A DNA stretch of 63,044 nt from UBA11612 sp964475755 (GTDB taxonomy: Bacteria > Pseudomonadota > Alphaproteobacteria > Rhodospirillales > Rhodospirillaceae): positions 1 to 63,044 of the forward strand of contig CAYYXR010000013.1 in assembly GCA_964475755.1 (NCBI GenBank), given 5' to 3'. Positions 17,263 through 26,702 of the stretch are shown piece after piece; the first letter of the stretch is position 1; each line of letters begins with the position of its first letter. The notes under the pieces were generated by a model. That model searched no databases and was not told where the DNA came from. It was given only the letters and a program-made list of their open reading frames with translations. Made by a program: the position numbers and the translations under genes.

Positions 17263-17681
17263 GCCTGCCGGTCCCGCGCGCCGCGCAATTGCGCCAGCGG
17301 AAACAGCGCGAAGACGATTTGGCCCCCAAGCCCCAGTGCGCCGTTGAAGGTGGCGTAGGCGGCGAAGTGTTCGCCCATCGTTTGCCCGAAGGCCGTCACC
17401 GATAGCACCGTCTCGGCGATCATCAGCAACGCGAACGCAATCGCCCCCATTGCCGCGCGCACATTGATGGCTGTGGGCACGGCGTATCGCGTGACAATCC
17501 ACCGGCAGATGAACCATGAACCGGTCAGGATGATGGGCAGTTCGATGAAAATCGCGGCGGTCTCCCCGCCGAAATCGTACAGGGCCGGAATCACCACCAA
17601 CACACGCAATGTGCCCAGCACGAATCCCAGGGCGAACACGGCGGCGAAGTAAAGTGTTCCGGCTTTTAGCGCCGCCATCAC
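17259..17681 (-). CDS. Four-helix membrane protein, unknown function
   Basis: A 140-residue hydrophobic protein with four likely membrane segments (about residues 7-28, 40-60, 72-95 and 105-127). A second ATG three bases inside is equally possible as start. It is one base from the SDR gene stop upstream on the same strand, so it is the last gene of the dnaB-to-SDR run. It does not look like MsrQ, which has six segments and haem histidines. Family not recognised. Confidence 0.7.
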   Translation of the reverse strand: MMAALKAGTLYFAAVFALGFVLGTLRVLVVIPALYDFGGETAAIFIELPIILTGSWFICRWIVTRYAVPTAINVRAAMGAIAFALLMIAETVLSVTAFGQTMGEHFAAYATFNGALGLGGQIVFALFPLAQLRGARDRQA

Positions 17682-18416
17682 TTACGCCCGCGCCACGCCT
17701 TCGATCTTCGCCTGCACCACCTCGCCGTTCAGCGTGCAGCCTACTTCGGCCAACTCCACGAAACTTTCGGTCACCGCTTCGGGCGGCGGCAGGCTCATGG
17801 GGTCTTCGCCGGGAAAGGCCTGGGCGCGCATTTTGGTGCGCACCGGGCCGGGGTTGATCAGGTTCGCGCGCACGTTTGTGTGTTTCACCTCGTCCGCATA
17901 CACCTTCACCATGGTTTCCAGCGCCGCTTTGCTGGCCGCATACAAACCCCAGTACATGCGCGGGCGGGGTACCGCACCGGTGGTCACGAAAATCGCCCGG
18001 CCAGCGTCGGAGGCGCGCAGCAGTGGATCGAACGAGCGGATCAGGCGGAATTGCGCATGTACGTTCAGCTTAAAGCCGTCTTCCCACTGCTTGGGTTTGT
18101 AGTGGCCCAATGGTGACAGTGTGCCCAGCGTCGCCGCATTACCCACCACGATGTCCAGCTTGCCGTAACGTTGATACAGCGCCGCGCCCACCTGATCGAT
18201 CTTGTCGAAGTTCGTCAGGTTTTCGGCCACCAGGGTCGCGGGCTTGCCGGTGATGGCTTTGATTTCATCATCCAGTTCCTCCAGCGCCCCTTGGGTGCGC
18301 GCAAAGGCGATGACGTGCGCGCCCTCGGCGGCATAGCGCAGCGCCACCGCGCGCCCGATGCCCCGGCTCGCGCCGGTGACCAATGCAATGCGTCCTTCCA
18401 GTCTTTTCGAACTCAC
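17682..18416 (-). CDS. Short-chain dehydrogenase/reductase (SDR)
   Basis: A 244-residue classical SDR with a GTG start. The cofactor loop is TGASRGIG (residues 14-21), the structural NAG motif is VVGNAATLG, and the active site Tyr/Lys are in YAASKAAL, followed by NPGPVRTKM. It oxidises or reduces an alcohol/ketone with NAD(P)(H); the substrate is unknown. SDR genes of this type are commonly next to purF in alphaproteobacteria. A palindromic repeat lies between it and purF. Confidence 0.88.
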   Translation of the reverse strand: MSSKRLEGRIALVTGASRGIGRAVALRYAAEGAHVIAFARTQGALEELDDEIKAITGKPATLVAENLTNFDKIDQVGAALYQRYGKLDIVVGNAATLGTLSPLGHYKPKQWEDGFKLNVHAQFRLIRSFDPLLRASDAGRAIFVTTGAVPRPRMYWGLYAASKAALETMVKVYADEVKHTNVRANLINPGPVRTKMRAQAFPGEDPMSLPPPEAVTESFVELAEVGCTLNGEVVQAKIEGVARA

Positions 18417-18441
18417 GCGGTCGTCCTCTTGTCTTATTTTT

Positions 18442-18540
18442 CGTCATTCCCGGACTTGTTCCAGGAATCCAGGGGTTTCTGTTTTCTGTTCTATAAAACC
18501 AAAATAACCCTGGATCGCCGGAATAAATCTGGCGATGACG
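18442..18540. repeat. Intergenic palindromic repeat (REP/RPE-like)
   Basis: Two 33-base arms, 18442-18474 (beginning CGTCATTCCCGGAC) and 18508-18540 (ending GGCGATGACG), are inverted copies matching at 25 of 33 positions by my count, around a 33-base AT-rich centre. The CGTCATTCC...GGAATCCAGG pattern is a well-known type of dispersed palindrome in alphaproteobacteria. It fills the gap between purF and the SDR gene and could form a large mRNA hairpin. Only one copy is visible in this window. Confidence 0.75.
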
Positions 18541-18551
18541 GTGGAGTGTTG

Positions 18552-20027
18552 TTACCGCCGCTCTTCGTTGAGGAGCGACAACTGTTTGGGCAAGGAGCCC
18601 TTGTTGTGGTCGGTCAGCGGCAGCGGATACTCGCCGGTGAAACATGCATCGCAGTACTGCGGCTTCTCAACGTTGCGCCCCGCTTCGCCCACGGCGCGGT
18701 ACAGCCCATCGACGGAAATGTAGGCGAGGCTGTCCACGCCCAGCATCTTGGCCATGGCGGGCACGTCGAACTGCGCGGCCAGCAGCTTGTCGCGGCTCGG
18801 CGTATCGATGCCGAAGAAACACGGATGGGCGGTCGGCGGCGAGGAGATGCGCAGGTGCACTTCCTTCGCGCCCGCCTGACGCACCATGTCTACGATCTTG
18901 GTGGACGTGGTGCCGCGCACGATGGAATCGTCCACCAGCACCACGCGCTTGCCTTCCAAGACTTTGCGATTGGGGTTGTGCTTGCGCTTCACCCCCAAGT
19001 GCCGGGTCTTGTCCGTCGGTTGAATGAAGGTGCGGCCCACATAATGGTTACGGATGATGCCGTATTCGAACGGAATGCCGGACTCGGCGGCAAAACCCAA
19101 CGCCGCCGGCACGCCGGAATCGGGCACCGGCACCACCACGTCCACGTCGGCGGGCGACTCCTTGGCCAATTCCGCGCCGATCAGTTTGCGCACGTCATAA
19201 ACGTTGCGCCCCTCGGCGGTGCTGTCGGGCCGGGCGAAATAGATGTATTCGAAAATGCAAAAGCGCGCGGCCTGTTTGGGGAAGGGGTGCAGCGAGCGCA
19301 CATTGCCCACGGTGAGGATCACCACTTCGCCGGGCTCGATGTCGCGCACGAACTCCGCGCCGATGATGTCCAGTGCGCAGGATTCCGAGCACAGAATGTA
19401 AGCGCTTTCCAATTTGCCCAGCACCAGCGGGCGCACGCCTAATGGGTCGCGCGCGCCGATGATGGCATCGTTGGTCAGACACACGAAGGAATACGCGCCC
19501 TCGATCTGGCGCAGGGCATCGACAAAGCGGTCCTCGATGGTGGACGCCTCGCTGCGCGCAATCAGATGCGTCATCACTTCGGTATCGGACGTGGATTGGA
19601 ACAAGCATCCCTTGTGCTGCAATTCCTTGCGCAGGGTCAGGGCGTTGGTGAGGTTACCGTTATGGCCCACGGCGAAACCGCCGAACTCGTATTCGGCGAA
19701 CAGCGGCTGGACGTTGCGCAGGATGGTCTCGCCGGTGGTGGAATAGCGGGTGTGGCCGACGGCGGCCGCGCCTTTGAGGCGGTCCATCACCGCGTCCGCG
19801 CCGAAGTTTTCCGAAACGTGACCTAAACCGCGATGCGAATAGAACTGCTGGCCGTCGAAGGACACAATGCCCGCGGCTTCCTGGCCCCGGTGCTGCAAGG
19901 CATGAAGGCCGAGCGCGGTGTGCGCCGCGGCTTCGGGATCGCCGATGATGCCGAAAACGCCGCACTCTTCTTTCAGGTGATCGTCGTCATCCGCGTCGAA
20001 TGGGTTTGTGATCAGGTGCCGGGTCAT
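18552..20027 (-). CDS. purF: Amidophosphoribosyltransferase PurF
   Basis: A 491-residue enzyme for the first committed step of purine synthesis (PRPP plus glutamine to phosphoribosylamine). The propeptide ends before Cys22 (EECGVFGI), the nucleophile of the N-terminal glutaminase domain; HALQHRGQEAAGI follows. The phosphoribosyltransferase domain has the PRPP motif VVLVDDSIVRGTT. Near the C-terminus, YCDACFTGEYP carries the cysteines of the iron-sulfur type enzyme. It overlaps cvpA by 4 bp. Confidence 0.96.
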   Translation of the reverse strand: MTRHLITNPFDADDDDHLKEECGVFGIIGDPEAAAHTALGLHALQHRGQEAAGIVSFDGQQFYSHRGLGHVSENFGADAVMDRLKGAAAVGHTRYSTTGETILRNVQPLFAEYEFGGFAVGHNGNLTNALTLRKELQHKGCLFQSTSDTEVMTHLIARSEASTIEDRFVDALRQIEGAYSFVCLTNDAIIGARDPLGVRPLVLGKLESAYILCSESCALDIIGAEFVRDIEPGEVVILTVGNVRSLHPFPKQAARFCIFEYIYFARPDSTAEGRNVYDVRKLIGAELAKESPADVDVVVPVPDSGVPAALGFAAESGIPFEYGIIRNHYVGRTFIQPTDKTRHLGVKRKHNPNRKVLEGKRVVLVDDSIVRGTTSTKIVDMVRQAGAKEVHLRISSPPTAHPCFFGIDTPSRDKLLAAQFDVPAMAKMLGVDSLAYISVDGLYRAVGEAGRNVEKPQYCDACFTGEYPLPLTDHNKGSLPKQLSLLNEERR

Positions 20028-20725
20028 TCTGTGCTCCCCGCATCTTCGATCAGGGCATCGAGCGCATCGCGCTCCTGATCGGTGTAGGCGGGCTCGCCGT
20101 CTTTGGGCGCAGCGTCGTTCTCACCATTTTTCATTTGTTCGGCCATGCCTTCCACGGCTTCCTTGGCCTGCACCGCCTGTTCCACTTTTTGCACGGCTTC
20201 CCCGGCCACGTTCGCCGCGCCTTCCACCGCCAGCAGCGTATCGGGAATAAGCGCGACGATGCCCTCGGCGGTCATTTCGATCAGCGGTAGGGTCTTGGCG
20301 TTCTTCATCCAGTCGGGGCGTTCTTCCGGCGTATCGACCAGCCAGTTCATCAGAAGAAACCCGACGCCGAGAATCACCATGGCCCGCGCGATGCCGAACA
20401 CAAATCCCAAGATGCGGTCGAGATTGTTGAGCGCGCTCGCCTGAATGGTTTTCGCCATGGCGTGGGTGATCATCGACAGGCCGAACAACACCACCAGGAA
20501 AATAATAACGGCGGACACCGCGTCCGCCGCCCAGGCAATGGGAATGATGCCGCGCGCGAACGGCTGCGCGAGCGCCGCGCCGTAAATGGACGCGAGCACC
20601 GCGCCAACCCAGGCGGCAATCGAAAGCACTTCGTGCACAAAGCCGCGCATGAAGGCGAGCAGGGCGGAGATCAGAAGAACGATGCCGACGGCCAGATCGA
20701 GTCCGTTGAGGGGCAGTCCGTCCAT
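20024..20725 (-). CDS. cvpA: CvpA family membrane protein
   Basis: A 233-residue protein with four membrane segments in the first 130 residues (starting LNGLDLAVGIVLLISALLAFMRG) and then an Ala/Glu-rich cytoplasmic tail. CvpA is named for colicin V production in E. coli and is usually cotranscribed with purF. It overlaps purF (4 bp) and radA (1 bp), so all three are coupled. The molecular role is not settled; work in enterobacteria links CvpA to envelope stress and bile tolerance. Confidence 0.88.
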   Translation of the reverse strand: MDGLPLNGLDLAVGIVLLISALLAFMRGFVHEVLSIAAWVGAVLASIYGAALAQPFARGIIPIAWAADAVSAVIIFLVVLFGLSMITHAMAKTIQASALNNLDRILGFVFGIARAMVILGVGFLLMNWLVDTPEERPDWMKNAKTLPLIEMTAEGIVALIPDTLLAVEGAANVAGEAVQKVEQAVQAKEAVEGMAEQMKNGENDAAPKDGEPAYTDQERDALDALIEDAGSTE

Positions 20726-22218
20726 CAGTGATGATCTCCCCGTGTTTTGACTTCAAGTCCGGGGAAGGATTCGGATGTGGCGTTCCGGTATCCGGGTACC
20801 GTGCCGCCGAATTTCTCGACCAGCTCCTGAACGTGACCCAGGTTTTGAACGCTCAGCGTACTTTTTACGTCTTTCACCGCGTTAGAATCGCTTTTGTCCG
20901 TGCTTTTTGCGCGGTTCCCCGTCGCAGCGCGCGCGGCGGGACGGGGCACCCAGGCGGCTTCAAAGCCCAGTTTGGCGGCTTCCTTGAGCCGTAAATCGGC
21001 CTGCGCGACGGCGCGGACCTCGCCCGAGAGGCCCAATTCGCCGAACACCACCGCGCCGGCCGGGACCGGCTCGCCTGTCAGTGCTGAAATCAATGCTGCC
21101 GCCACCGCCAAATCCGCCGCAGGCTCTTGAATTCTAAGGCCGCCCGCGACGTTCAAATATATGTCATGGCCGCCGAAGGCAAGGCCCGCCCGCGCCTCCA
21201 AAACCGCCAAAACCATGTTCAGCCGGGCGTTGTCCCAGCCCACCACCGCGCGCCTTGGTGTGCCGAGGCTGGAGGGCGCCACAAGGGCCTGGATTTCCAC
21301 CAGAACCGGGCGCGAGCCCTCGATCCCTGCGAACACACAGCAGCCCGAAACATTGCCTCTGCGCTCCGCCAGAAACAGCGCCGAGGGGTTGGCGACTTCC
21401 GAAAGCCCCGCATCGGTCATCTCGAAAACGCCAATTTCGTCAGTGGGTCCGAAGCGGTTCTTCACGGCGCGCAGGATGCGGAACTGGTGGCCGCGCTCGC
21501 CCTCGAAATAGAGCACCGTATCAACCATGTGTTCCAAGACACGCGGGCCGGCCAGTGTGCCTTCTTTGGTCACGTGCCCCACCAGGAACAGCGCGAAACC
21601 GCGCCGTTTTGCGAGCCGTATCAGTTCATGGGCGCAGGTCCGGACTTGGGTCACGGTGCCGGGCGCGGATTCGATGGTGTCCGCGTACATTGTCTGAATG
21701 GAATCAATGACTACGGCGTCAGGCGGCGTGCCGTTTTCAAGGGACGCCGTGATGTCACGGACGTTGGTGGCCGCCGCGAGAGAAACTGGCGTGTTTTCAA
21801 GGCCTAAGCGCGCGGCGCGCAGGCGGATCTGATCCACCGCTTCCTCGCCGGTGATGTACGCGACGCCTTTGCCCGCCGCGGCCAAATTTCCGCAGGCCTG
21901 CAAGAGGATAGTCGATTTTCCGATGCCGGGATCGCCGCCCACCAGCACCACGGCGCCGGGCACCAGTCCGCCGCCGCACACCCGGTCCAACTCGTTGATT
22001 CCGGTTGAGATTCTGGGCTGTGGCTTGGCATCGCCCTTCAAATCGGTGAAGGCAATCTTGCGCCCGCCTTTGCCCCCGCTCACCCCCTTCGGCAAATTTT
22101 CCGGCGCCGCCTCTTCGATGATCGTGTTCCACTCCCCGCACGCCTCGCACTTGCCCGCCCACTTGGTGGTGGTCGCGCCGCAGCTTTGACAGACGAAAGA
22201 TGATTTGGACTTGGCCAA
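20725..22218 (-). CDS. radA: DNA repair protein RadA
   Basis: A 497-residue protein with a TTG start. It has the N-terminal zinc finger (Cys10, 13, 24, 27), a RecA-like ATPase with Walker A GDPGIGKST (about 95-103) and Walker B VVIDSIQT, the KNRFG motif specific to RadA, and a C-terminal Lon-like domain. RadA drives branch migration in recombination. The region after the Lon-like domain (RAATGNRAKSTDKSDS) is a low-complexity insert not common to all RadA. Three bases separate it from mlaF. Confidence 0.95.
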   Translation of the reverse strand: MAKSKSSFVCQSCGATTTKWAGKCEACGEWNTIIEEAAPENLPKGVSGGKGGRKIAFTDLKGDAKPQPRISTGINELDRVCGGGLVPGAVVLVGGDPGIGKSTILLQACGNLAAAGKGVAYITGEEAVDQIRLRAARLGLENTPVSLAAATNVRDITASLENGTPPDAVVIDSIQTMYADTIESAPGTVTQVRTCAHELIRLAKRRGFALFLVGHVTKEGTLAGPRVLEHMVDTVLYFEGERGHQFRILRAVKNRFGPTDEIGVFEMTDAGLSEVANPSALFLAERRGNVSGCCVFAGIEGSRPVLVEIQALVAPSSLGTPRRAVVGWDNARLNMVLAVLEARAGLAFGGHDIYLNVAGGLRIQEPAADLAVAAALISALTGEPVPAGAVVFGELGLSGEVRAVAQADLRLKEAAKLGFEAAWVPRPAARAATGNRAKSTDKSDSNAVKDVKSTLSVQNLGHVQELVEKFGGTVPGYRNATSESFPGLEVKTRGDHH

Positions 22219-22221
22219 CGC

Positions 22222-23007
22222 TTAGCGCCTCAACTGCATTTTGATGGGACCTTCGGCGCGGCCGTGCACGAACTGATCGACGTATGGGTTATCGGCGCTG
22301 TCGACTTCTTTGGCATCGCCGACCCAAATGAGTTTGCCCTCATAGAGCATGGCGATGCGGTCGCCGATTTTTTTGGCCGAGTGCATATCATGGGTAATGG
22401 ACAGCGCGGTAATGCCCTGCTGTTTTACACATGAAACAATGAGGTCATTGATCACATCGGCCATGATGGGATCGAGCCCTGTGGTCGGCTCGTCAAAAAA
22501 CACGATCTCCGGTTCACCGGCAATGGCGCGGGCGAGACCCACACGCTTTTGCATGCCCCCTGAAAGCTCGGCGGGAAACAGATCGCCCACTTCCGGAGCC
22601 AAGCCGACTTTGGCTAAGGTTTCCACCGCGCGTTCCTTGGCGCTCCGGCGGTTCATGCGCCGGCCTTGGATCAGGCCGAAGGCGACGTTTTCCCAGACCG
22701 GCAGGCTGTCGAAAAGCGCGCCGCCCTGGAACAGCATGCCGAATTTGCGGTTTACCGCATCGCGCTCGGCGGGCGAGAGGTGCGTAACGTCCTCGCCGTC
22801 CACTTCGATCACGCCGGAGTCTGCTTGAACGATGCCGAGGATGGATTTGATCAAAACGGATTTGCCCGTGCCCGAGCCGCCGATGACGACAACGGACTCG
22901 CCCCGCTGAATCTCGATATCGATGCCCGTCAGTACATCCTTGGGACCGAAAGACTTGCGCACGTCTTTCAGTCGGATGATGGGGCCGCTGTACGTGGTCT
23001 CGCTCAT
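22222..23007 (-). CDS. mlaF: ABC transporter ATP-binding protein MlaF-like
   Basis: A 261-residue ABC ATPase: Walker A GGSGTGKS (about 38-45), signature LSGGMQKRVGLARA, Walker B EIVFFDEPTTGLDP and the H-loop SITHDM. The sequence type is that of MlaF (Ttg2A) in the lipid asymmetry system, which moves phospholipids between the membranes. It overlaps mlaE by 4 bp. No mlaD-type MCE gene is adjacent; in alphaproteobacteria it often lies elsewhere. Confidence 0.9.
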   Translation of the reverse strand: MSETTYSGPIIRLKDVRKSFGPKDVLTGIDIEIQRGESVVVIGGSGTGKSVLIKSILGIVQADSGVIEVDGEDVTHLSPAERDAVNRKFGMLFQGGALFDSLPVWENVAFGLIQGRRMNRRSAKERAVETLAKVGLAPEVGDLFPAELSGGMQKRVGLARAIAGEPEIVFFDEPTTGLDPIMADVINDLIVSCVKQQGITALSITHDMHSAKKIGDRIAMLYEGKLIWVGDAKEVDSADNPYVDQFVHGRAEGPIKMQLRR

Positions 23008-23783
23008 GTGCCGAAAAACAGTTCCGTGATGACGTAGTTAAACGTCAGAATAAGAATGGAGGCTGAGACCACGGCGTTCGTTGTCGCCGCGCCCACACCT
23101 TGCGCGCCGCCTTTCGAGTAATAGCCCGAGTAGCAGCCCATGAGCGCGATGATGAACCCGAACACGGCGGCTTTCACCAGGCCGGAGATGATGTCGGTCG
23201 CGGTCACGAAATCGTATGTGTTGTTGATGTAGCTCGCCGGATTGAAACCCAGTTTGAACACCGAGACCATATAGCCGCCGAACACGCCGATGATATCGGC
23301 CACAAGCACCAGCAGCGGCAGCATCAAAAGACCGGCCAGCAAGCGCGGCACGACGAGATACTTATAAGGATTGGTGGACAGCGTGGTGAGCGCATCGATC
23401 TGTTCGGTCACGCGCATTGTGCCGATTTCGGCGGCCATGGATGCGCCGATGCGCCCAGCCACCATCAGGCCCGCCAGCACCGGACCCAATTCGCGCGTCA
23501 GCGACACCACGACGACATTGGCCACTGCGTTTTCGCTGCCCGCGGCAAAGCGCGCAAAGCCTGTATAGCTTTGCAGCGCCAGTACCATCCCCGAGAACAC
23601 CGCGGTCAGGCCGACCACCGGCAGGGAGTAATAGCCGATGTCGATCATCTGCTTGCCGACGAGGCGCGGGTAGAACGGCGGGCGCACGCAATGAGACAGC
23701 GACGTCAGCGCGAAGAGGGTCAGCCGGCCTAGGTGGCCGAGGAACGCCAGAGCAACGCGGCCGATGGGAGCAAGGAAGTTCAT
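23004..23783 (-). CDS. mlaE: ABC transporter permease MlaE-like
   Basis: A 259-residue membrane protein of the MlaE family (DUF140): five to six membrane segments, with the family core ALTRELGPVLAGLMVAGRIGASMAAEIGTMRVTEQIDAL and a conserved end KGGAQGVGAATTNAVV. It forms the membrane part of the lipid transporter with MlaF, encoded just downstream. It follows alr by 16 bases and so belongs to the dnaB-alr-mlaE-mlaF-radA run. Confidence 0.92.
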   Translation of the reverse strand: MNFLAPIGRVALAFLGHLGRLTLFALTSLSHCVRPPFYPRLVGKQMIDIGYYSLPVVGLTAVFSGMVLALQSYTGFARFAAGSENAVANVVVVSLTRELGPVLAGLMVAGRIGASMAAEIGTMRVTEQIDALTTLSTNPYKYLVVPRLLAGLLMLPLLVLVADIIGVFGGYMVSVFKLGFNPASYINNTYDFVTATDIISGLVKAAVFGFIIALMGCYSGYYSKGGAQGVGAATTNAVVSASILILTFNYVITELFFGT

Positions 23784-23799
23784 GGTGTGCGCCGCGTCT

Positions 23800-24945
23800 T
23801 TACTTGGGTTGAGCCGGAAGGTAGCGCCGGTGGTAGCGATGGCCGAGGGCCGTCAGGATTTCATAACCAATCGTGCCTGCGTCCTTCGCAACGTCATCCA
23901 ATGTATACTGTGTGCCGATGAGGTCTAGAACACTCGCCGCGTCCAAAACGGAATCAGGCACGTTGGAAACGTCGAAAGTGGTTAAATCCATCGAAATCCG
24001 CCCGGCTACCGGCACACGAAATTCCCCCAAGTACGCGTGCCCGGCGTTTCCCAACGATCTTAATATCCCATCTGCGTAACCAGCTGAAACGGTGGCTAGC
24101 TTTGCGCCGTCGGAGGTTTGAAATGTCGCTCCATAGCCGACCGGTGCCGCGGCGTCGACGCGGTGGACCTGAAGAATTTTAGCCTGAAGGCGTACGACCG
24201 GGATCATGGGATTGGATTGGCCGGGGGTCGGGTTGACGCCGTAAAGCGCAACGCCGGGCCGGGCGAAATCATGATGAAAGGCATTGCCCAAATAAATGCC
24301 CGACGAATTCACCAGCGTGCCTTTGGCATCGGCGAACTTGCCCCTAAATGTTGCGAGCATAGACGCAAAGAGCGCACGCTGTTTTTCATTCAGCGGATGG
24401 TCAGGCGTTTCCGCGCAAGCCAGATGCGACATCAACGCCAGCGGATTTAACCCGTTGAAGGCATCAGCCCTGTCCATATGTTCCGCAAACTCTTTTTCGC
24501 TGAGCCCAAGGCGCTTCATGCCCGTGTCCACCTGCACGATGGACTCCATAAGAACGTCATTGGCCTGCGCAAAGTTGCACCATGAGGCAATTTGCCCGGG
24601 CGAGCTCAACACCGGCACAAGGTTGTTCACGGCAAAATCGCGTTCGGTCCCCGGGTTAGGGCCGTGCATCACCACCACCCGGACATTGGGGCCAAGGGCC
24701 GCGCGCACCGCGGCGCCTTCTTCAAGGTGGGCGCTGTAAAAGGTTTTGCATCCAGCGCCCTTGAGGGCATGGGCCACCTGTTCCAGGCCCAGCCCATAAG
24801 CGTTGGCCTTGATCACCGCACCCGCATCGCACTTCGGATCGAGCGCGCTTTTGAGGGTGCGCCAATTCTGCACCAGCGCGGCCAGATCGATGGTCAGAAC
24901 GGCGCCGGCGCGGCTCTCGGGACTTGAGGTCAGGGGAGGTGTCAT
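23800..24945 (-). CDS. alr: Alanine racemase
   Basis: A 381-residue PLP enzyme that makes D-alanine for peptidoglycan. Lys46 in AVIKANAYGLG binds PLP; the C-terminal beta domain supplies the second base, Tyr in PVGYGATFQT. RISMDLTTFDVS is the family motif near residue 315. Length and domain order are normal. It lies 69 bases downstream of dnaB on the same strand. Confidence 0.95.
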   Translation of the reverse strand: MTPPLTSSPESRAGAVLTIDLAALVQNWRTLKSALDPKCDAGAVIKANAYGLGLEQVAHALKGAGCKTFYSAHLEEGAAVRAALGPNVRVVVMHGPNPGTERDFAVNNLVPVLSSPGQIASWCNFAQANDVLMESIVQVDTGMKRLGLSEKEFAEHMDRADAFNGLNPLALMSHLACAETPDHPLNEKQRALFASMLATFRGKFADAKGTLVNSSGIYLGNAFHHDFARPGVALYGVNPTPGQSNPMIPVVRLQAKILQVHRVDAAAPVGYGATFQTSDGAKLATVSAGYADGILRSLGNAGHAYLGEFRVPVAGRISMDLTTFDVSNVPDSVLDAASVLDLIGTQYTLDDVAKDAGTIGYEILTALGHRYHRRYLPAQPK

Positions 24946-25014
24946 GGGCCCGACTGTATCGCCGGATTGGCGCGCAAGGGCAAGGGGCCGTCCGCCGTTT
25001 GGCGGCCCTTCCGA

Positions 25015-26538
25015 TTATTCCAGCGGTTCGTGCAAGTAAGATGCGTCGATGTGATCGCTGAAGTGGGTGAATTTGGCCTCAAAATGCAGCTTTTCGATGC
25101 CGATTGGGCCATGGCGCTGCTTGGCCACAATGACCTCGGCAATATTGTGCGCCTGCTCGCAGCGTTCCTGCCATTTGAGCATGCGCTCATGGAATTTTTC
25201 GGCGTTTTCGTCTGCACGCTGCTGGGGTTCAGAGCGCTCCAGGTAGTACTGCTCGCGATAGACAAACATCACCACGTCGGAATCTTGCTCGATGGTGCCC
25301 GATTCACGAAGGTCTGAAAGCTGTGGGCGCTTGTCTTCGCGTTGCTCGACGGCACGTGATAGCTGCGAAAGCGTAAGCACGGGGACGTTCAGGTCCTTTG
25401 CGAGGGCTTTCAATGCCCGGGTAATGCCGGAAATTTCCTGCACGCGGTTTTCCGTGCGCTCGCCCCGGCCCGGCGAGATGAGCTGGAGATAGTCGATGAT
25501 AATGAGGCCCAAGCCGCTGTGCCCTGGCACTCTGCTCTGTCGGGCCAACCTTCGGCAGCGGGTGCGGATGGCGGACACGGTCACTGCCGGTGTGTCGTCC
25601 ACATAAAGCGGCAAATCATTCAGTTCCTGACTTGCAATGACAAGCCGGCCGAAGTCGTCGTTGGATAGTCCCCCGGTCCGAATGGAGTGGCTGTTGATTT
25701 TGGCGCGCTCGGCCAGAATGCGGGTGGCCAACTGCTCCGAAGACATTTCCAGCGAAAAGAAAGCGACTTGCTTGCCGCGCTCGTCTTCATTTTCCGTTTC
25801 GGCGAAATGTTTGGCCGCGTTAAATGCAATCGTTGTGGCGAGGGCGGTTTTTCCCATGGATGGCCGTCCGGCCAGAATCAGCAGGTCTGATTTATGCAAA
25901 CCTCCCAATTTGCGATCAAGGTCGGTCAGCCCCGTCGTGACCCCAGCCAAGGCGCCTTCACGTCGGTGCGCCGCTTCCGCAAGATTAATGGCTTCGACAA
26001 GCACATTTTCGAAAGACCTGAAGCCGCCTTCCGTATTGCCGGAGGACGCCAGTTCAAACAGCTTCTGTTCAGAGGTTTCGATCTGACCCATGGCGGGTTC
26101 GTCCGGCTCGGAATCAAAGGCCTCGTTGACCATGTCTTCGCCGATGGCGATCAACTCGCGGCGCAGAAACAGGTCGTATACGAGTTTTCCGTATTCGGCG
26201 GCATTGATGATGGTCACCGCCCCTGCCGCGATGGCCGCCAAATACTTTGTGCCGCCCGCCGCCGACACCAAATCGTCGTTTTCAAGATAGGTTTTCAGCG
26301 TGACCGGGTTTGCCTGATTGCCCTGTTCGATCAGTTTCGCGCAGGCCCGGAAGATGCGCCCGTTCACGGTATCGGCAAAATGATCAGGCAGAAGGAAATC
26401 CGAGACGCGCTCGAACGCGCGATTGTTCATGAGAATGGCGCCCAACAGCGCGCGCTCCGCCTCATAATTGTGCGGCGGGGTACGAAGGGCGTTTCCGGCA
26501 ATATCTGCCGGATCAGGTGTGCGTAGGGGTGTGACCAT
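25015..26538 (-). CDS. dnaB: Replicative DNA helicase DnaB
   Basis: A 507-residue hexameric helicase: an N-terminal helical domain (PPHNYEAERALLGAILMNN) and a RecA-like motor with Walker A GRPSMGKTALA (about 222-232), FFSLEMSSEQLATR, LIIIDYLQLIS and the DnaB-type SQLSRAVEQREDKRPQLSDLRESG. No intein interrupts it. It heads the minus-strand housekeeping run. In many alphaproteobacteria dnaB follows rplI closely; here about 7 kb of other genes lie between. Confidence 0.96.
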   Translation of the reverse strand: MVTPLRTPDPADIAGNALRTPPHNYEAERALLGAILMNNRAFERVSDFLLPDHFADTVNGRIFRACAKLIEQGNQANPVTLKTYLENDDLVSAAGGTKYLAAIAAGAVTIINAAEYGKLVYDLFLRRELIAIGEDMVNEAFDSEPDEPAMGQIETSEQKLFELASSGNTEGGFRSFENVLVEAINLAEAAHRREGALAGVTTGLTDLDRKLGGLHKSDLLILAGRPSMGKTALATTIAFNAAKHFAETENEDERGKQVAFFSLEMSSEQLATRILAERAKINSHSIRTGGLSNDDFGRLVIASQELNDLPLYVDDTPAVTVSAIRTRCRRLARQSRVPGHSGLGLIIIDYLQLISPGRGERTENRVQEISGITRALKALAKDLNVPVLTLSQLSRAVEQREDKRPQLSDLRESGTIEQDSDVVMFVYREQYYLERSEPQQRADENAEKFHERMLKWQERCEQAHNIAEVIVAKQRHGPIGIEKLHFEAKFTHFSDHIDASYLHEPLE

Positions 26539-26702
26539 GGGACGCGGACATTATACATAACTTTGCCCGGACGGAATCCCCGCGTCTGTGGATAAAATAA
26601 TCCAGCGGGGATAATTATTGCTATTCAAAGGTGATTTTTTGAAAGCTTGCAATGTATGTTGCGAGTTCAATCGCATGCGATTGGTACGGGGAGGAAGCGG
26701 TA

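Noticed and set aside
18171..19442. Long plus-strand open frame (423 codons) opposite purF and the SDR gene
   Set aside because: It crosses the palindromic repeat and lies antisense to two certain genes; the translation is His/Arg-rich, typical of a shadow frame in GC-rich DNA.
22222..23783. Missing mlaD next to mlaE-mlaF treated as unusual
   Set aside because: In alphaproteobacteria mlaE and mlaF in the alr-radA stretch often lack an adjacent MCE gene, so this is not strange.
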